Shown here: positions 18,462-26,024 of the stretch, piece after piece
How positions within the stretch are numbered: position 1 is the first letter of the stretch
Layout of the letters: each line of letters starts with the position of its first letter
Origin: Thermus amyloliquefaciens
GTDB lineage: Bacteria; Deinococcota; Deinococci; Deinococcales; Thermaceae
Length of the DNA: 64,000 bases
Assembly (NCBI RefSeq): GCF_000744885.1
Contig: NZ_JQMV01000003.1
Location: 1,240,001-1,304,000, forward strand
Direction of reading: 5' to 3'
The notes under the pieces: model-generated
Told to the model about the DNA's origin: nothing
Databases searched by the model: none
Seen by the model: only the letters and a program-made list of their open reading frames with translations
Translations under genes and position numbers: made by a program

Positions 18462-19766
18462 CTAAACCTGGACCCCGTAAAGGTCGTAGGTCTCCGCCCG
18501 GGTGATGCGAACCCGGATCCTCTCCCCCACCCGGGCGGTGCCGTCCGTCTCCACGTAGACCAACCCGTCAATGCCCGGGGAGTCCCGGTAGCTCCGGCCC
18601 ACGGCCAGGCCTGGCTCCGGCAGCTCGTCCACCAGGACCTCGAGGGTCTTCCCCACGAAGCCCTGGTTTTTCCGCAAGCTGATCCCCGCCTGCACCTCCA
18701 AAAGCCGGGCTTTCCGCTCCTCCTTGACCTCCTCGGGCACAGGGTCGGGAAGGGCGTTGGCCGCGGCCCCCTCCACGGGGGAGTAGGTGAAGACCCCCAC
18801 CCGGTCCAGCTCCGCCTCCTGCAAGAAGTCCAGGAGGATTTGGAAATCCTCCTCCGTCTCCCCAGGGAAACCCACGATAAAGCTGGAGCGGAGGCAAAGT
18901 TCGGGAACGGCCTCCCGCCAGGCCTTCAGGGTCCTCAGGTGGCTTTGGTACCCCCCGGGGCGGCGCATGAGGCGGAGGATCCGTTCCGAGGCGTGCTGCA
19001 AGGGCACATCCAGATAGGGGAGCACCTTGCCCTCGGCCATGAGGGGGAGGAGGTCCCGCACGTGGGGGTAGGGGTAGACGTAGTGAAGGCGTATCCAGGC
19101 CCCAAGCTCCGCCATGTGGGTAAGGAGGTCCTTGAGCTCCGCCTTCACCAGGCGGTCTCCCCAAAAGCTTTCCCGGTGGCGGAGGTCCACCCCGTAGGCG
19201 GAGAGGTCCTGGGCGATGAGGAGAAGCTCCCGGGTGCCGGTGGCCACCAGCCGGGCGGCCTCCGCCAAAACCTCCCCGGCGTCGCGGGAGCGCAAGGGCC
19301 CCCGGAGCCTGGGGATGATGCAGAAGCTGCAGCGGTGGTCGCACCCCTCGGAAAGCTTCAGGTAGGCGTAATGCCGGGGGGTGAGCTTCACCTGGGGCGG
19401 GACCAGGTCCAAAAAGGGGTCCCGGGGCGCGGGCAAGGCCGCCTGCACCGCCTCCAGCACCCGCTCCACCTCCCCCGGGCCGGTGATGGCCAGCACCTGG
19501 GGGTGCTTCCTTTGGATCACCTCGGGCCGAGCCCCCAGGCACCCCGTCACCACCACCTTGCCGTTTTCCCGCAAGGCCTCCCCGATGGCCTCGAGGCTCT
19601 CCTCAACGGCCGGGGTGATGAAGCCGCAGGTGTTCACCACCACCAGCTCCGCCTCCTGGTAGGTGGGGCTGGTCTCGTAACCCAGGGCCTTCAGCCGGGA
19701 GAGGATCTGTTCCGAATCCACCAGGGCCTTGGGGCAGCCCAGGCTCACAAAGCCGATCTTTGCCAT
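18462..19766 (-). CDS. rimO: Ribosomal protein S12 methylthiotransferase RimO
   Basis: RimO is a radical-SAM enzyme that adds a methylthio group to Asp in ribosomal protein S12. The N-terminal UPF0004 domain has the three cluster-binding cysteines at about residues 11, 47 and 76. The radical-SAM motif CDHRCSFC is at residues 142-149. The region [22 protein letters not shown] is characteristic of RimO/MiaB, and a C-terminal TRAM domain follows. [11 protein letters not shown] at the start favours RimO over MiaB. At 434 residues it has the usual length. It lies 12 bases before trkA. Confidence 0.93.
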   Translation of the reverse strand: MAKIGFVSLGCPKALVDSEQILSRLKALGYETSPTYQEAELVVVNTCGFITPAVEESLEAIGEALRENGKVVVTGCLGARPEVIQRKHPQVLAITGPGEVERVLEAVQAALPAPRDPFLDLVPPQVKLTPRHYAYLKLSEGCDHRCSFCIIPRLRGPLRSRDAGEVLAEAARLVATGTRELLLIAQDLSAYGVDLRHRESFWGDRLVKAELKDLLTHMAELGAWIRLHYVYPYPHVRDLLPLMAEGKVLPYLDVPLQHASERILRLMRRPGGYQSHLRTLKAWREAVPELCLRSSFIVGFPGETEEDFQILLDFLQEAELDRVGVFTYSPVEGAAANALPDPVPEEVKEERKARLLEVQAGISLRKNQGFVGKTLEVLVDELPEPGLAVGRSYRDSPGIDGLVYVETDGTARVGERIRVRITRAETYDLYGVQV

Positions 19767-19820
19767 AGACCTCCAGGAGCCCGCTTAGCCCGAAGGCCCA
19801 TCCTCGGGCTCCAAGCCACC

Positions 19821-19826
19821 AGTATA
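19821..19826 (-). promoter_or_regulatory. Possible rimO promoter -10 box
   Basis: TATACT on the minus strand in the 89-base gap after the RodZ-like gene. The leader after it can form a GC hairpin (AGCCCGAGG...CCTTCGGGCT, about 19784-19810) before rimO. No good -35 seen. Confidence 0.35.
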
Positions 19827-19855
19827 GCCCCCTTCCCGCCTCCCAAAGGTCCAGA

Positions 19856-20725
19856 TCAGGGGGCCTCAAAGCGGCGGGTAAGGGGCTTACCCGGCTCCCC
19901 CAAGGGGCCCAGGTCCTGGCCGTCCAGAAAAACCCGCACCGCCCCCGGGTTCCCCGAACGCACCTCCACGGGCAGGTCAAAGGAAAGCTCCGCCCCCACC
20001 TCGGGGATACCCTCGTAAAGCCGCTTCTCCCCTTGGGTGACCCGGAGCCAGCTCCGGCCCTCGAGGCGGAGAAGGAGCCTCCCGGAAGGCGCCGAGGCCG
20101 GGGTGGGCGCTGGGGCCGGCTGGGGCTTGGGGGAAAGGCGGTAACTTAGGGCGCGGGGGCGGTCCAGCACCACCTCCTCCTGCAAGGGTTCATACCCGGG
20201 GAGTTCCAGGCGGATCACCCGCCGGCCTCCCTCCAGGGGGGGGCTCTGTAAGGGGGTCTGGCCCAGGTAGAACCCGTCCAGGTACACCCGGGCCCCAGGG
20301 GGGTCGCTGGTCACCTGGAGGCTAAAGCGCTCCGGGGATTTTGGGGGCGGCTCGGGCGGCAGGCTTACCGTTTGCACCGGCGGGGCGCGCAGGACCAGAT
20401 AGGCCCCGTACCCCAAGACCCCCAAGAGGGCCAAGGCCAGCCCAAGAAGCCAGGGCCAAGGGCGCCGGGAGGCGGGCGGGGGTGGGGGCGGAGGGCTAGA
20501 GGTTATGGGATAAAGGGCCAGGAGGGGCTCAGGGTCCAGGCCCAGGAGGAGGGCGTAGCGCCGCAGGTAGCCCCGGACCAAGGCGGGTTCGGGGAGGTCC
20601 TCAAAGCGGCAGGCCTCGAGGGCCTCCAGCACGCTAACCTTCAAGGCCAGGCGCGCCGCCGCCTCCTTGAGGGATAGCCCCTTCTCCTCCCGGGCTTGAC
20701 GAAGCCTTTCCCCCAGTTCGCACAC
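19856..20725 (-). CDS. RodZ-like membrane protein with helix-turn-helix and PEGA domains
   Basis: A 289-residue protein. An N-terminal HTH_25 domain (residues 4-68, LGERLRQAREEKGLSLKEAA) is followed by a Pro-rich linker with seven prolines, one transmembrane helix (about residues 90-112), a PEGA domain (SDPPGARVYLDGFYLGQTPL) and a RodZ-type C-terminal beta domain (RSWLRVTQGEKRLYEGI). RodZ links MreB filaments to the elongation complex; the mre/PBP2 genes lie at 32-35 kb here. The added PEGA domain is unusual for RodZ. The start is a GTG four bases after psuG, with no ribosome site seen. Confidence 0.8.
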   Translation of the reverse strand: MCELGERLRQAREEKGLSLKEAAARLALKVSVLEALEACRFEDLPEPALVRGYLRRYALLLGLDPEPLLALYPITSSPPPPPPPASRRPWPWLLGLALALLGVLGYGAYLVLRAPPVQTVSLPPEPPPKSPERFSLQVTSDPPGARVYLDGFYLGQTPLQSPPLEGGRRVIRLELPGYEPLQEEVVLDRPRALSYRLSPKPQPAPAPTPASAPSGRLLLRLEGRSWLRVTQGEKRLYEGIPEVGAELSFDLPVEVRSGNPGAVRVFLDGQDLGPLGEPGKPLTRRFEAP

Positions 20726-20729
20726 AAGG

Positions 20730-21575
20730 CTATTCTAGCCCGGCCAAGGCCAGGGCCACCCGGGCCGCCAGGCGGGCGTTCTCCAGAAGGAGCCTCTCGT
20801 TGACCCGGTCGGTCTCCCCCCGGGAAAGCTCCGAAAGGCGCCGCAGCAGGTAGGGGGTAAGGGCCTTACCGAAGATTCCCTCCCGGGCCGCTTGGTGGTT
20901 GGCCTCCTCCACCCAAAGGGCCACCTTCTCGTAGGGGAGGCCTTGGGAAACGGGGTTCACCAGGAGGACCGCCCCCAGGCCCAGCTCCTGGGATTTGCGC
21001 AGGACCAAGGCGGCCTCGAGGGGGGTCTCCACCCGGGCGGGCACGGGAAAGGGGGAGGAGGGGGAAAAGAAGGCGGGCAGGCGGTCCGTGCGGTAGCCCA
21101 CCACGGAAACCCCCAGGGTTTCCAGGCGCTCCAGGGTGGCCCTCAGGTCCAGGATGGCCTTGGGCCCGGAGCAAACCACCAGGATGGGGGTGCGGGCCAG
21201 GGCCAGAAGATCGGCGCTTTCGTCAAAGGGCTCGGGGTGCACCCCCCCGATGCCCCCGGTGGCGAAGACGGCAATCCCGTGGCGGTGGGCCAGGTGGACG
21301 GTGGCCGCCACCGTGGTCCCCGCGCTTCTCCCCTGGGCCAGGAGGGCGGGCAGGTTCCAGAGGCTCGCCTTCTCCGCACCCCCTTGGGCCAGGGCCTCCA
21401 TCTCCTCTTGGGAAAGGCCAAGGCGCACCTCCCCCCGCACCAGGGCGATGGTCTTGGGAAGAGCCCCTTCGGCCCGAACCGCCTCCTCCAGGGCCATGGC
21501 GGTGCGCAGGTTCAAGGGGTAGGGAAGCCCGTGGGTGAGGAGGGCCGACTCTAGAGCCACCACAGCCTTTGCCAT
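20730..21575 (-). CDS. psuG: Pseudouridine-5'-phosphate glycosidase PsuG
   Basis: PsuG splits pseudouridine 5'-phosphate into uracil and ribose 5-phosphate. The 281-residue product has the family motifs VALESALLTHGLPYP near the start, AGTTVAATVHLAHRHGI and FATGGIGGVH, with the active-site Lys expected in ALPKTIAL. ATG 21575 is used because TATCCT lies six bases before it and the longer upstream frame lacks family sequence. No psuK kinase is adjacent. It is followed closely by the RodZ-like gene. Confidence 0.9.
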   Translation of the reverse strand: MAKAVVALESALLTHGLPYPLNLRTAMALEEAVRAEGALPKTIALVRGEVRLGLSQEEMEALAQGGAEKASLWNLPALLAQGRSAGTTVAATVHLAHRHGIAVFATGGIGGVHPEPFDESADLLALARTPILVVCSGPKAILDLRATLERLETLGVSVVGYRTDRLPAFFSPSSPFPVPARVETPLEAALVLRKSQELGLGAVLLVNPVSQGLPYEKVALWVEEANHQAAREGIFGKALTPYLLRRLSELSRGETDRVNERLLLENARLAARVALALAGLE

Positions 21576-21581
21576 GGGGGA

Positions 21582-21587
21582 AGGATA
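21582..21587 (-). promoter_or_regulatory. Leaderless promoter -10 box of psuG
   Basis: TATCCT on the minus strand with six bases to the ATG. The remainder of the 114-base gap to the DUF4388 gene shows no other feature. Confidence 0.5.
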
Positions 21588-21689
21588 CCACGCCCCAAGC
21601 GCCGAGGGATGGGGGTTGCCGCAAGTAGGAAGGGCGATGCCCAAGGTCTTCCTGGGGTCCCCCTCTTGGCCCAAGCCGCGATGGGGCGC

Positions 21690-22451
21690 CTAAACCTCCG
21701 GCCACACCAGGACCTCCTCCCCCACCTTGAGCCCGTGGAAGAGGAGGAGTTCAGGGGCAAGCCGGATCTCCACCCCCAGGCCCCCCACGCCCTCCACCGT
21801 TAGGAGGACTTCCCTCTGCGCCTTGACCCGCACCCGCTGGAAGAGGCCGTAATGCTCCCGCCAAGCGGAAAGGAGCAGGGCATCCACCTGCGCCCCTTGG
21901 CGTCCCAGGGCCACCCGAAGCCGGGCGGTGCGGGGCACCCGGGGGAACACCTCCACCAGGCGCAACCGGGCCAGGTGGCCCAGGCGCCTTAGCACCTCCC
22001 CCAGGGGAAGGGCGAGCCGGGAAGCCAGGTCCAAGGGGCTTTGGCCGCTTCCCAGGGCCAAAAGGAGGGAAAGCTCCGTGGGGTCCAGGGTGCCCTGGAC
22101 CGCTTGGGCCCGGGAACCAGGCCGCACCAGGTCAAAGGGGCCCACCTCCACCCGCTCGTCCAAAAGGCGAATGGCCTGGAGGAGGTGGGCCTCGAGGGGA
22201 CCCTCCAAGGAGCTCACGGGAGGGCGCACGGCAAGCTGGAACTGGAACCGGCCCTCCTTCAGCGCCAACACCTCCAGCAAGGCCTCCCGCCCCACCTTGT
22301 CCCCAAACACCGCATGCACAGGCCGGCCCTGCTCCAGGTACACCTCTCCCCTTCCCCCCTGAGCCTCCACCAGGAAGACCCCCGTCCTCCCCCCCTGGGC
22401 GAGGAGCTGCAACCAGTCAATGGGACCTAAGAGGCGGAAATCGCCTTCCAT
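21690..22451 (-). CDS. DUF4388 (PATAN-like) domain protein
   Basis: A 253-residue protein starting MEGDFRLLGPIDWLQLLAQG. The N-terminal 100 residues match the DUF4388/PATAN pattern (GRTGVFLV, RGEVYLEQGRPVHAVFG, FQFQL), a domain common in Thermus and Deinococcus signalling proteins and often near GTPases and type IV pilus genes. The rest contains a helical segment (DPTELSLLLALGSG) and a beta-rich tail. Its start overlaps the fructosamine kinase gene by 25 bases. Function unknown; probably a protein-interaction or regulatory role. Confidence 0.75.
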   Translation of the reverse strand: MEGDFRLLGPIDWLQLLAQGGRTGVFLVEAQGGRGEVYLEQGRPVHAVFGDKVGREALLEVLALKEGRFQFQLAVRPPVSSLEGPLEAHLLQAIRLLDERVEVGPFDLVRPGSRAQAVQGTLDPTELSLLLALGSGQSPLDLASRLALPLGEVLRRLGHLARLRLVEVFPRVPRTARLRVALGRQGAQVDALLLSAWREHYGLFQRVRVKAQREVLLTVEGVGGLGVEIRLAPELLLFHGLKVGEEVLVWPEV

Positions 22452-23215
22452 AGGGAACCAAGGTACCCCTTGCCGAAGAGGTGCACATGGGCCAGGAGGT
22501 AGTACACCTGGTACCGGGGCAGGGCCCTTTCCACCTCTTCCGGTATGGGGTAAAGGGCCCGGTAGGCCCTCCAGAACTCCTGCGGAAAGCCTCCAAAAAG
22601 GCGCATCATGGCCAGGTCCACCCCCCGCTCCCCCACGAAGAAGGAGGGGTCCAGCAGGGCGGGCCCCTCCGGGGTGAAGCGAAGGTTGCCGTGCCAAAGA
22701 TCCCCATGGAGAGGCGCTGGGCCCTCGGCGGGCAGGGGTTTTTGGAAGAGGGCCTCCACCTTGGGTCCCAAGCCCTCCAGGCGGTCCCAGGTGGCCCGCA
22801 AGAGGGGCTCTATGCACCGCAAAAAGAAGAACTCCGTCCACTCCCCTCCCTCCCCGCCGGGCAAGGGAAAGGTGCCCAGGTATCCCGCCTCAGCCCAGTA
22901 GCTGGCCTCGCGTTGCCGGTGTAGCCCCGCCAGCATGCGGGCCAGTCCGCCCCAATCCTCAGGTCCTTCCGGCAAATACTCCAGGACCAACCCCTCCTCC
23001 GCCGCAAAGAACACCCGGGGCACCCGCACCCCCCGCCCGGCCAAGGCCCTAAGCCCCCGGGCCTCCGCGGGAAAGAGGCCGGGAGGAGGGTTCGGCGAAA
23101 GCTTCACCACATAGGGGCCCAGGCGGTACACCCGGGAAATATCCCCGCCGTACAGGGGCTGGGGTGGACCCTGGGCCTCAAGCCCCGCCCGGTGGAGAAG
23201 CTCCCTGGGGTCCAT
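22427..23215 (-). CDS. Fructosamine kinase family protein
   Basis: A 262-residue kinase-fold protein. An N-terminal lobe has VYRLGPYVVKLSPNPPPGLFPAEARGLRAL (Lys and Glu of the ATP site), and the catalytic loop is HGDLWHGNLRF (about residues 165-175). The metal-binding segment is LLDPSFFVGERGVDLAMMRLFGGFP. This is the pattern of fructosamine-3-kinase/ketosamine kinase, which repairs glycated proteins by phosphorylating the sugar. It overlaps the low-molecular-weight phosphatase gene by 38 bases; such a kinase-phosphatase pair recurs in bacteria and would suit protein deglycation. Confidence 0.88.
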   Translation of the reverse strand: MDPRELLHRAGLEAQGPPQPLYGGDISRVYRLGPYVVKLSPNPPPGLFPAEARGLRALAGRGVRVPRVFFAAEEGLVLEYLPEGPEDWGGLARMLAGLHRQREASYWAEAGYLGTFPLPGGEGGEWTEFFFLRCIEPLLRATWDRLEGLGPKVEALFQKPLPAEGPAPLHGDLWHGNLRFTPEGPALLDPSFFVGERGVDLAMMRLFGGFPQEFWRAYRALYPIPEEVERALPRYQVYYLLAHVHLFGKGYLGSLWKAISAS

Positions 23216-23684
23216 CCTCCCCCAAAAGGCGGTCCAGGAAAGCCCTGGCGGCGGCTTCCACCATCCAGTAAACCTCCTGGCAGTCCTGGAGGTCCCCGTG
23301 GTAGGGGTCGGGCACCTCTCCCCCGCCCAGGTAGTCCAAGAGAAGGCGCACCTTCCCCCTGGCCTCGGGGAAGCGCCTTTGCACCTCCCTTAGGTTCTCC
23401 CGGTCCATCACCAGGATGTGGTCGTAGAAAAGGGCATCCTCCCGGGTCATCTGCCGGGCCACGTGGGGAAAGTAAGCCCCTTCCCGCTCCAGCACCCGGC
23501 GCGCCCGGGGGTCCATGGGCTCCCCGGCATGCCAAGCACCCGTGCCCGCGGAATCCACCTCAAACCGGGCCTCGAGGCCCCGCTCCCGGAGGAGCTTGCG
23601 GAAGGCCCCCTCCGCCAGGGGGCTCCGGCAGATGTTGCCCAGGCAGACGAAGAGCACCCGCGTGGGACGGTCCATGCCTCCCAT
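23178..23684 (-). CDS. Low-molecular-weight protein-tyrosine-phosphatase family protein
   Basis: A 168-residue phosphatase with the P-loop VCLGNICRSP (Cys-x5-Arg, about residues 14-21) and the general-acid Asp in VPDPYHGD (about residue 126). Two starts are possible, MGGMDRP or MDRP three codons later. Its 3' end overlaps the fructosamine kinase start, so the two are likely co-translated. It may act on phosphotyrosine, or on the sugar phosphate made by its neighbour; the sequence does not decide. Confidence 0.9.
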   Translation of the reverse strand: MGGMDRPTRVLFVCLGNICRSPLAEGAFRKLLRERGLEARFEVDSAGTGAWHAGEPMDPRARRVLEREGAYFPHVARQMTREDALFYDHILVMDRENLREVQRRFPEARGKVRLLLDYLGGGEVPDPYHGDLQDCQEVYWMVEAAARAFLDRLLGEDGPQGASPPGGA

Positions 23685-23697
23685 GATACGCAGGCCC

Positions 23698-25245
23698 TCA
23701 GTAGGGAACCTCCGCCACCACCTCCGTGCCCTTTCCCGGCTCCGAACGCACCTGGAAGCGCCCGCCCCGGGCCTCCACCCTTTCGCGCATCTGGGTGAGG
23801 CCGAACCCGCCTAAACCCTGGGCCTCCGCACGTTGAAATCCCTTTCCGTTGTCCCGGACCACGAGCCGCGCCCCCCGCTCCCCCAAGGCCAGGAGCTCCA
23901 CCTCCACCCGGCTGGGCCTGCCGTGCTTGGCGGCATTGGTGAGGGCCTCCTGCAGAACCCGGAAGAGGACCAGCTCGCTGGCCTGGGAAAGCCCCACCCG
24001 CTCCGGCAGGGCGAGGTGCACCCGGAAACCCGCCTGCTCGGCGAAGGCCTGGGCGTAGCGGCGCACGGATTCCAGAAACCCGTAGCGTTCCAGGTCGATG
24101 GGCCTCAGGGCGAAGATGCTCCGGCGCACCTCCCGGATCTGCGCCCTAAGGGTCTCCTTCACCTCGCCCAAGGCCTTCAGGGCCGTTTCCGGGTCCTTGG
24201 AGAGGAGCCTTTCCGCCAAATCCAGCTTCAGGGCCATGAAGGCCAGGCTTTGGGCGATGCCGTCGTGGATCTCCCGGGCGATGCGGGTGCGCTCCTCGTT
24301 GATGGCCAGCTCCTCGGCCCTCAGGTAGGCCTGGGCGTTGCGCACCGCCAAGGCCACCTGGGAAGCCAGGAAGGAGAGGAAAGGAATGCGCCGGGAAAGG
24401 CCCTCGCCCTTGAGGACCAAGACCCCCACCGTCTCCCTGGCCTTCAGGGGCAGGGCCAGGGTTCCCCCATCCACGAACACCGGCCCCTCGAGGCTCCCCT
24501 TCCAAGCCCCCTCCGGCAGGAAGGGATGGGAAGGCAGGGCCAGCTGCCGCACCACCCGGGGCACCAAGAACCCCTCCTCGTCCAAGAGGAGCACCCCACC
24601 CCCCTCCGCCTCCGCCCAGGACTGGATCCGCTCCAAGAGCCCTTCAAGAAGCCGGTCCAGGTTGGCCTCGGCCTTAAGGGCCTGGTCCACCTCAAAGAGG
24701 GTAAGGCGGTCCCGGCTTCGGGCCACCACCGATTGCAAAGCCCCCGCCACCTCGTGGGCCAGCACCTCCAGGAAAACCCTTTCCGGCTCCGGGGGGCAGG
24801 CCTCCAGGTGGCCTTTCAACCCCGGAAGCTCCACCCGCACCCCGCCGCAGGCCTCCCCGGCATGCACCCCCTCGGCCTCCAGGGCCACGGGGTACCCCAG
24901 GGCCTCCCCCAAAGCCCGGGCGATGCGGGAGACCGCCTCCTCCAGGTTCTCGCTCTCCAAGGCCTCACGGAAAACCCTTCCCGCCGCCAAAAGGCGGCGG
25001 TTGGCCTCCTCTAAGGCCCTTTCCGCCCGCACCTTCTCCAGGGTTTCCTGGGCGATCCACTCCAGCACCGCATAGGTGACCAAGGGACCCACCAGGCCGT
25101 AAAAGCCCAGCCGTAGCCACAGGAGACCGTCCGCGTGCCGGTAGGGCAAAAGGGCCAGCTCAAAGACCGCCACCACCGCGGCGATCAAGGGCGGCAAAAG
25201 CCGCTGGGCCAAGCGCACCAATCGGTAAAGGCCGTGGCTAGCCAT
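23698..25245 (-). CDS. GAF-domain sensor histidine kinase (NarL/DegS group)
   Basis: A 515-residue membrane kinase. Two transmembrane helices (about residues 16-35 and 43-65) are followed by a coiled coil, a linker with a short sensor region, a GAF domain (about residues 190-310), a HisKA_3 dimerisation domain with phosphoacceptor His327 in RIAREIHDGIAQS, and an HATPase_c domain (N-box LQEALTNAAKHG, G-box VVRDNGKGF, LGGFGLTQMRERV). No LuxR-type response regulator lies beside it, so its partner must be elsewhere. Signal unknown. It overlaps trmJ by 8 bases. Confidence 0.92.
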   Translation of the reverse strand: MASHGLYRLVRLAQRLLPPLIAAVVAVFELALLPYRHADGLLWLRLGFYGLVGPLVTYAVLEWIAQETLEKVRAERALEEANRRLLAAGRVFREALESENLEEAVSRIARALGEALGYPVALEAEGVHAGEACGGVRVELPGLKGHLEACPPEPERVFLEVLAHEVAGALQSVVARSRDRLTLFEVDQALKAEANLDRLLEGLLERIQSWAEAEGGGVLLLDEEGFLVPRVVRQLALPSHPFLPEGAWKGSLEGPVFVDGGTLALPLKARETVGVLVLKGEGLSRRIPFLSFLASQVALAVRNAQAYLRAEELAINEERTRIAREIHDGIAQSLAFMALKLDLAERLLSKDPETALKALGEVKETLRAQIREVRRSIFALRPIDLERYGFLESVRRYAQAFAEQAGFRVHLALPERVGLSQASELVLFRVLQEALTNAAKHGRPSRVEVELLALGERGARLVVRDNGKGFQRAEAQGLGGFGLTQMRERVEARGGRFQVRSEPGKGTEVVAEVPY

Positions 25246-26005
25246 CCTTTTCCCTCGCGCCCTCCTTCTTCGGGGAGGAGGCTACCGCATACCGGCTTTG
25301 GTGGAGAAGCCCCCTAAGGAGTTGCACCTCCCCCGGGGAAAGCCGGGCCTTGTGAAAGAGGCGGCGCAAACGCCGCATGGCGTATGGGTAGCGGTGCTCG
25401 TCGGTGAAACCGATTTCCAACACATACCGCCCCAGGTCCGCAAAGAACCCCTCCAGGGCGTCCAGGTCCGCCAGCTCCTCCTTGACGGCCTTGACGGCCG
25501 AAGGGCCTTCCTGCAACCAGGCCTGGTAAAGCTCGTAGGCGAAGACCACCACCGCTTGGGCCAGGTTCAAGGAGGGCTGCTCGGGGGCGGTGGGGATGCT
25601 GCCGATGAGATGGGCCAGGTCCAACTCCTCGTTGGTGAGGCCAAAGGTCTCCCGACCGAAGACCAGGGCCACCTCGCCCGCCACGGAAAGCACGTGCGCG
25701 GGCACCTCCCGGGCCGTGACCACCGGGGCTGGATAGAGCTCCCGGGGCCTTCCCGTGGTGGCCACCACAAAACCCACCCCTTCCAGGGCCTCCCTCAGGC
25801 TCCTCACCGCCACCGCCCGCTCCAGCACTTCCTCGGCGTGCACCGCCAGCCAGTAGGCCTCCCGGGCCCAAGGAGGCCCCACCCGTGGGCCCGGATTAAC
25901 CACGTAGAGGCGGGAAAGGCCAAAGTTGCGCATGGCCCGGGCCACCGCCCCCACGTTCATGGGCTCCTGGGGTTCCACCAAGACGATGCGAATGCGTTCC
26001 AACAC
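25238..26005 (-). CDS. trmJ: SPOUT RNA 2'-O-methyltransferase, TrmJ-like
   Basis: A 255-residue methyltransferase likely acting at position 32 of tRNA. SPOUT motifs are IRIVLVEPQEPMNVGAVARAMRNFG at the N-terminus, EVALVFGRETFGLTNEELDL (motif 2) and IPTAPEQPSLNLAQAVVVFAYEL (motif 3 of the trefoil knot). The C-terminal helical extension (about residues 165-250) is the part that distinguishes TrmJ from TrmL. The exact RNA target is inferred from family. Confidence 0.88.
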   Translation of the reverse strand: MLERIRIVLVEPQEPMNVGAVARAMRNFGLSRLYVVNPGPRVGPPWAREAYWLAVHAEEVLERAVAVRSLREALEGVGFVVATTGRPRELYPAPVVTAREVPAHVLSVAGEVALVFGRETFGLTNEELDLAHLIGSIPTAPEQPSLNLAQAVVVFAYELYQAWLQEGPSAVKAVKEELADLDALEGFFADLGRYVLEIGFTDEHRYPYAMRRLRRLFHKARLSPGEVQLLRGLLHQSRYAVASSPKKEGAREKDG

Positions 26006-26024
26006 GGCCTCCTCCTTCTGGGCC

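Noticed and set aside
19784-19799. A fifth copy of the micro-palindrome before rimO (AGCCCGAAGGCCC)
   Set aside because: It shares only the CCTTCGGGCT core; the CAAGRTA and GAC flanks are absent and the stem differs, so it is an ordinary GC hairpin.
17865-20018. A 717-codon plus-strand open frame opposite trkA, rimO and the RodZ-like gene
   Set aside because: It is antisense to three well-supported genes, rich in His, Pro and Gly as expected from high-GC antisense frames, and has no motif or ribosome site.
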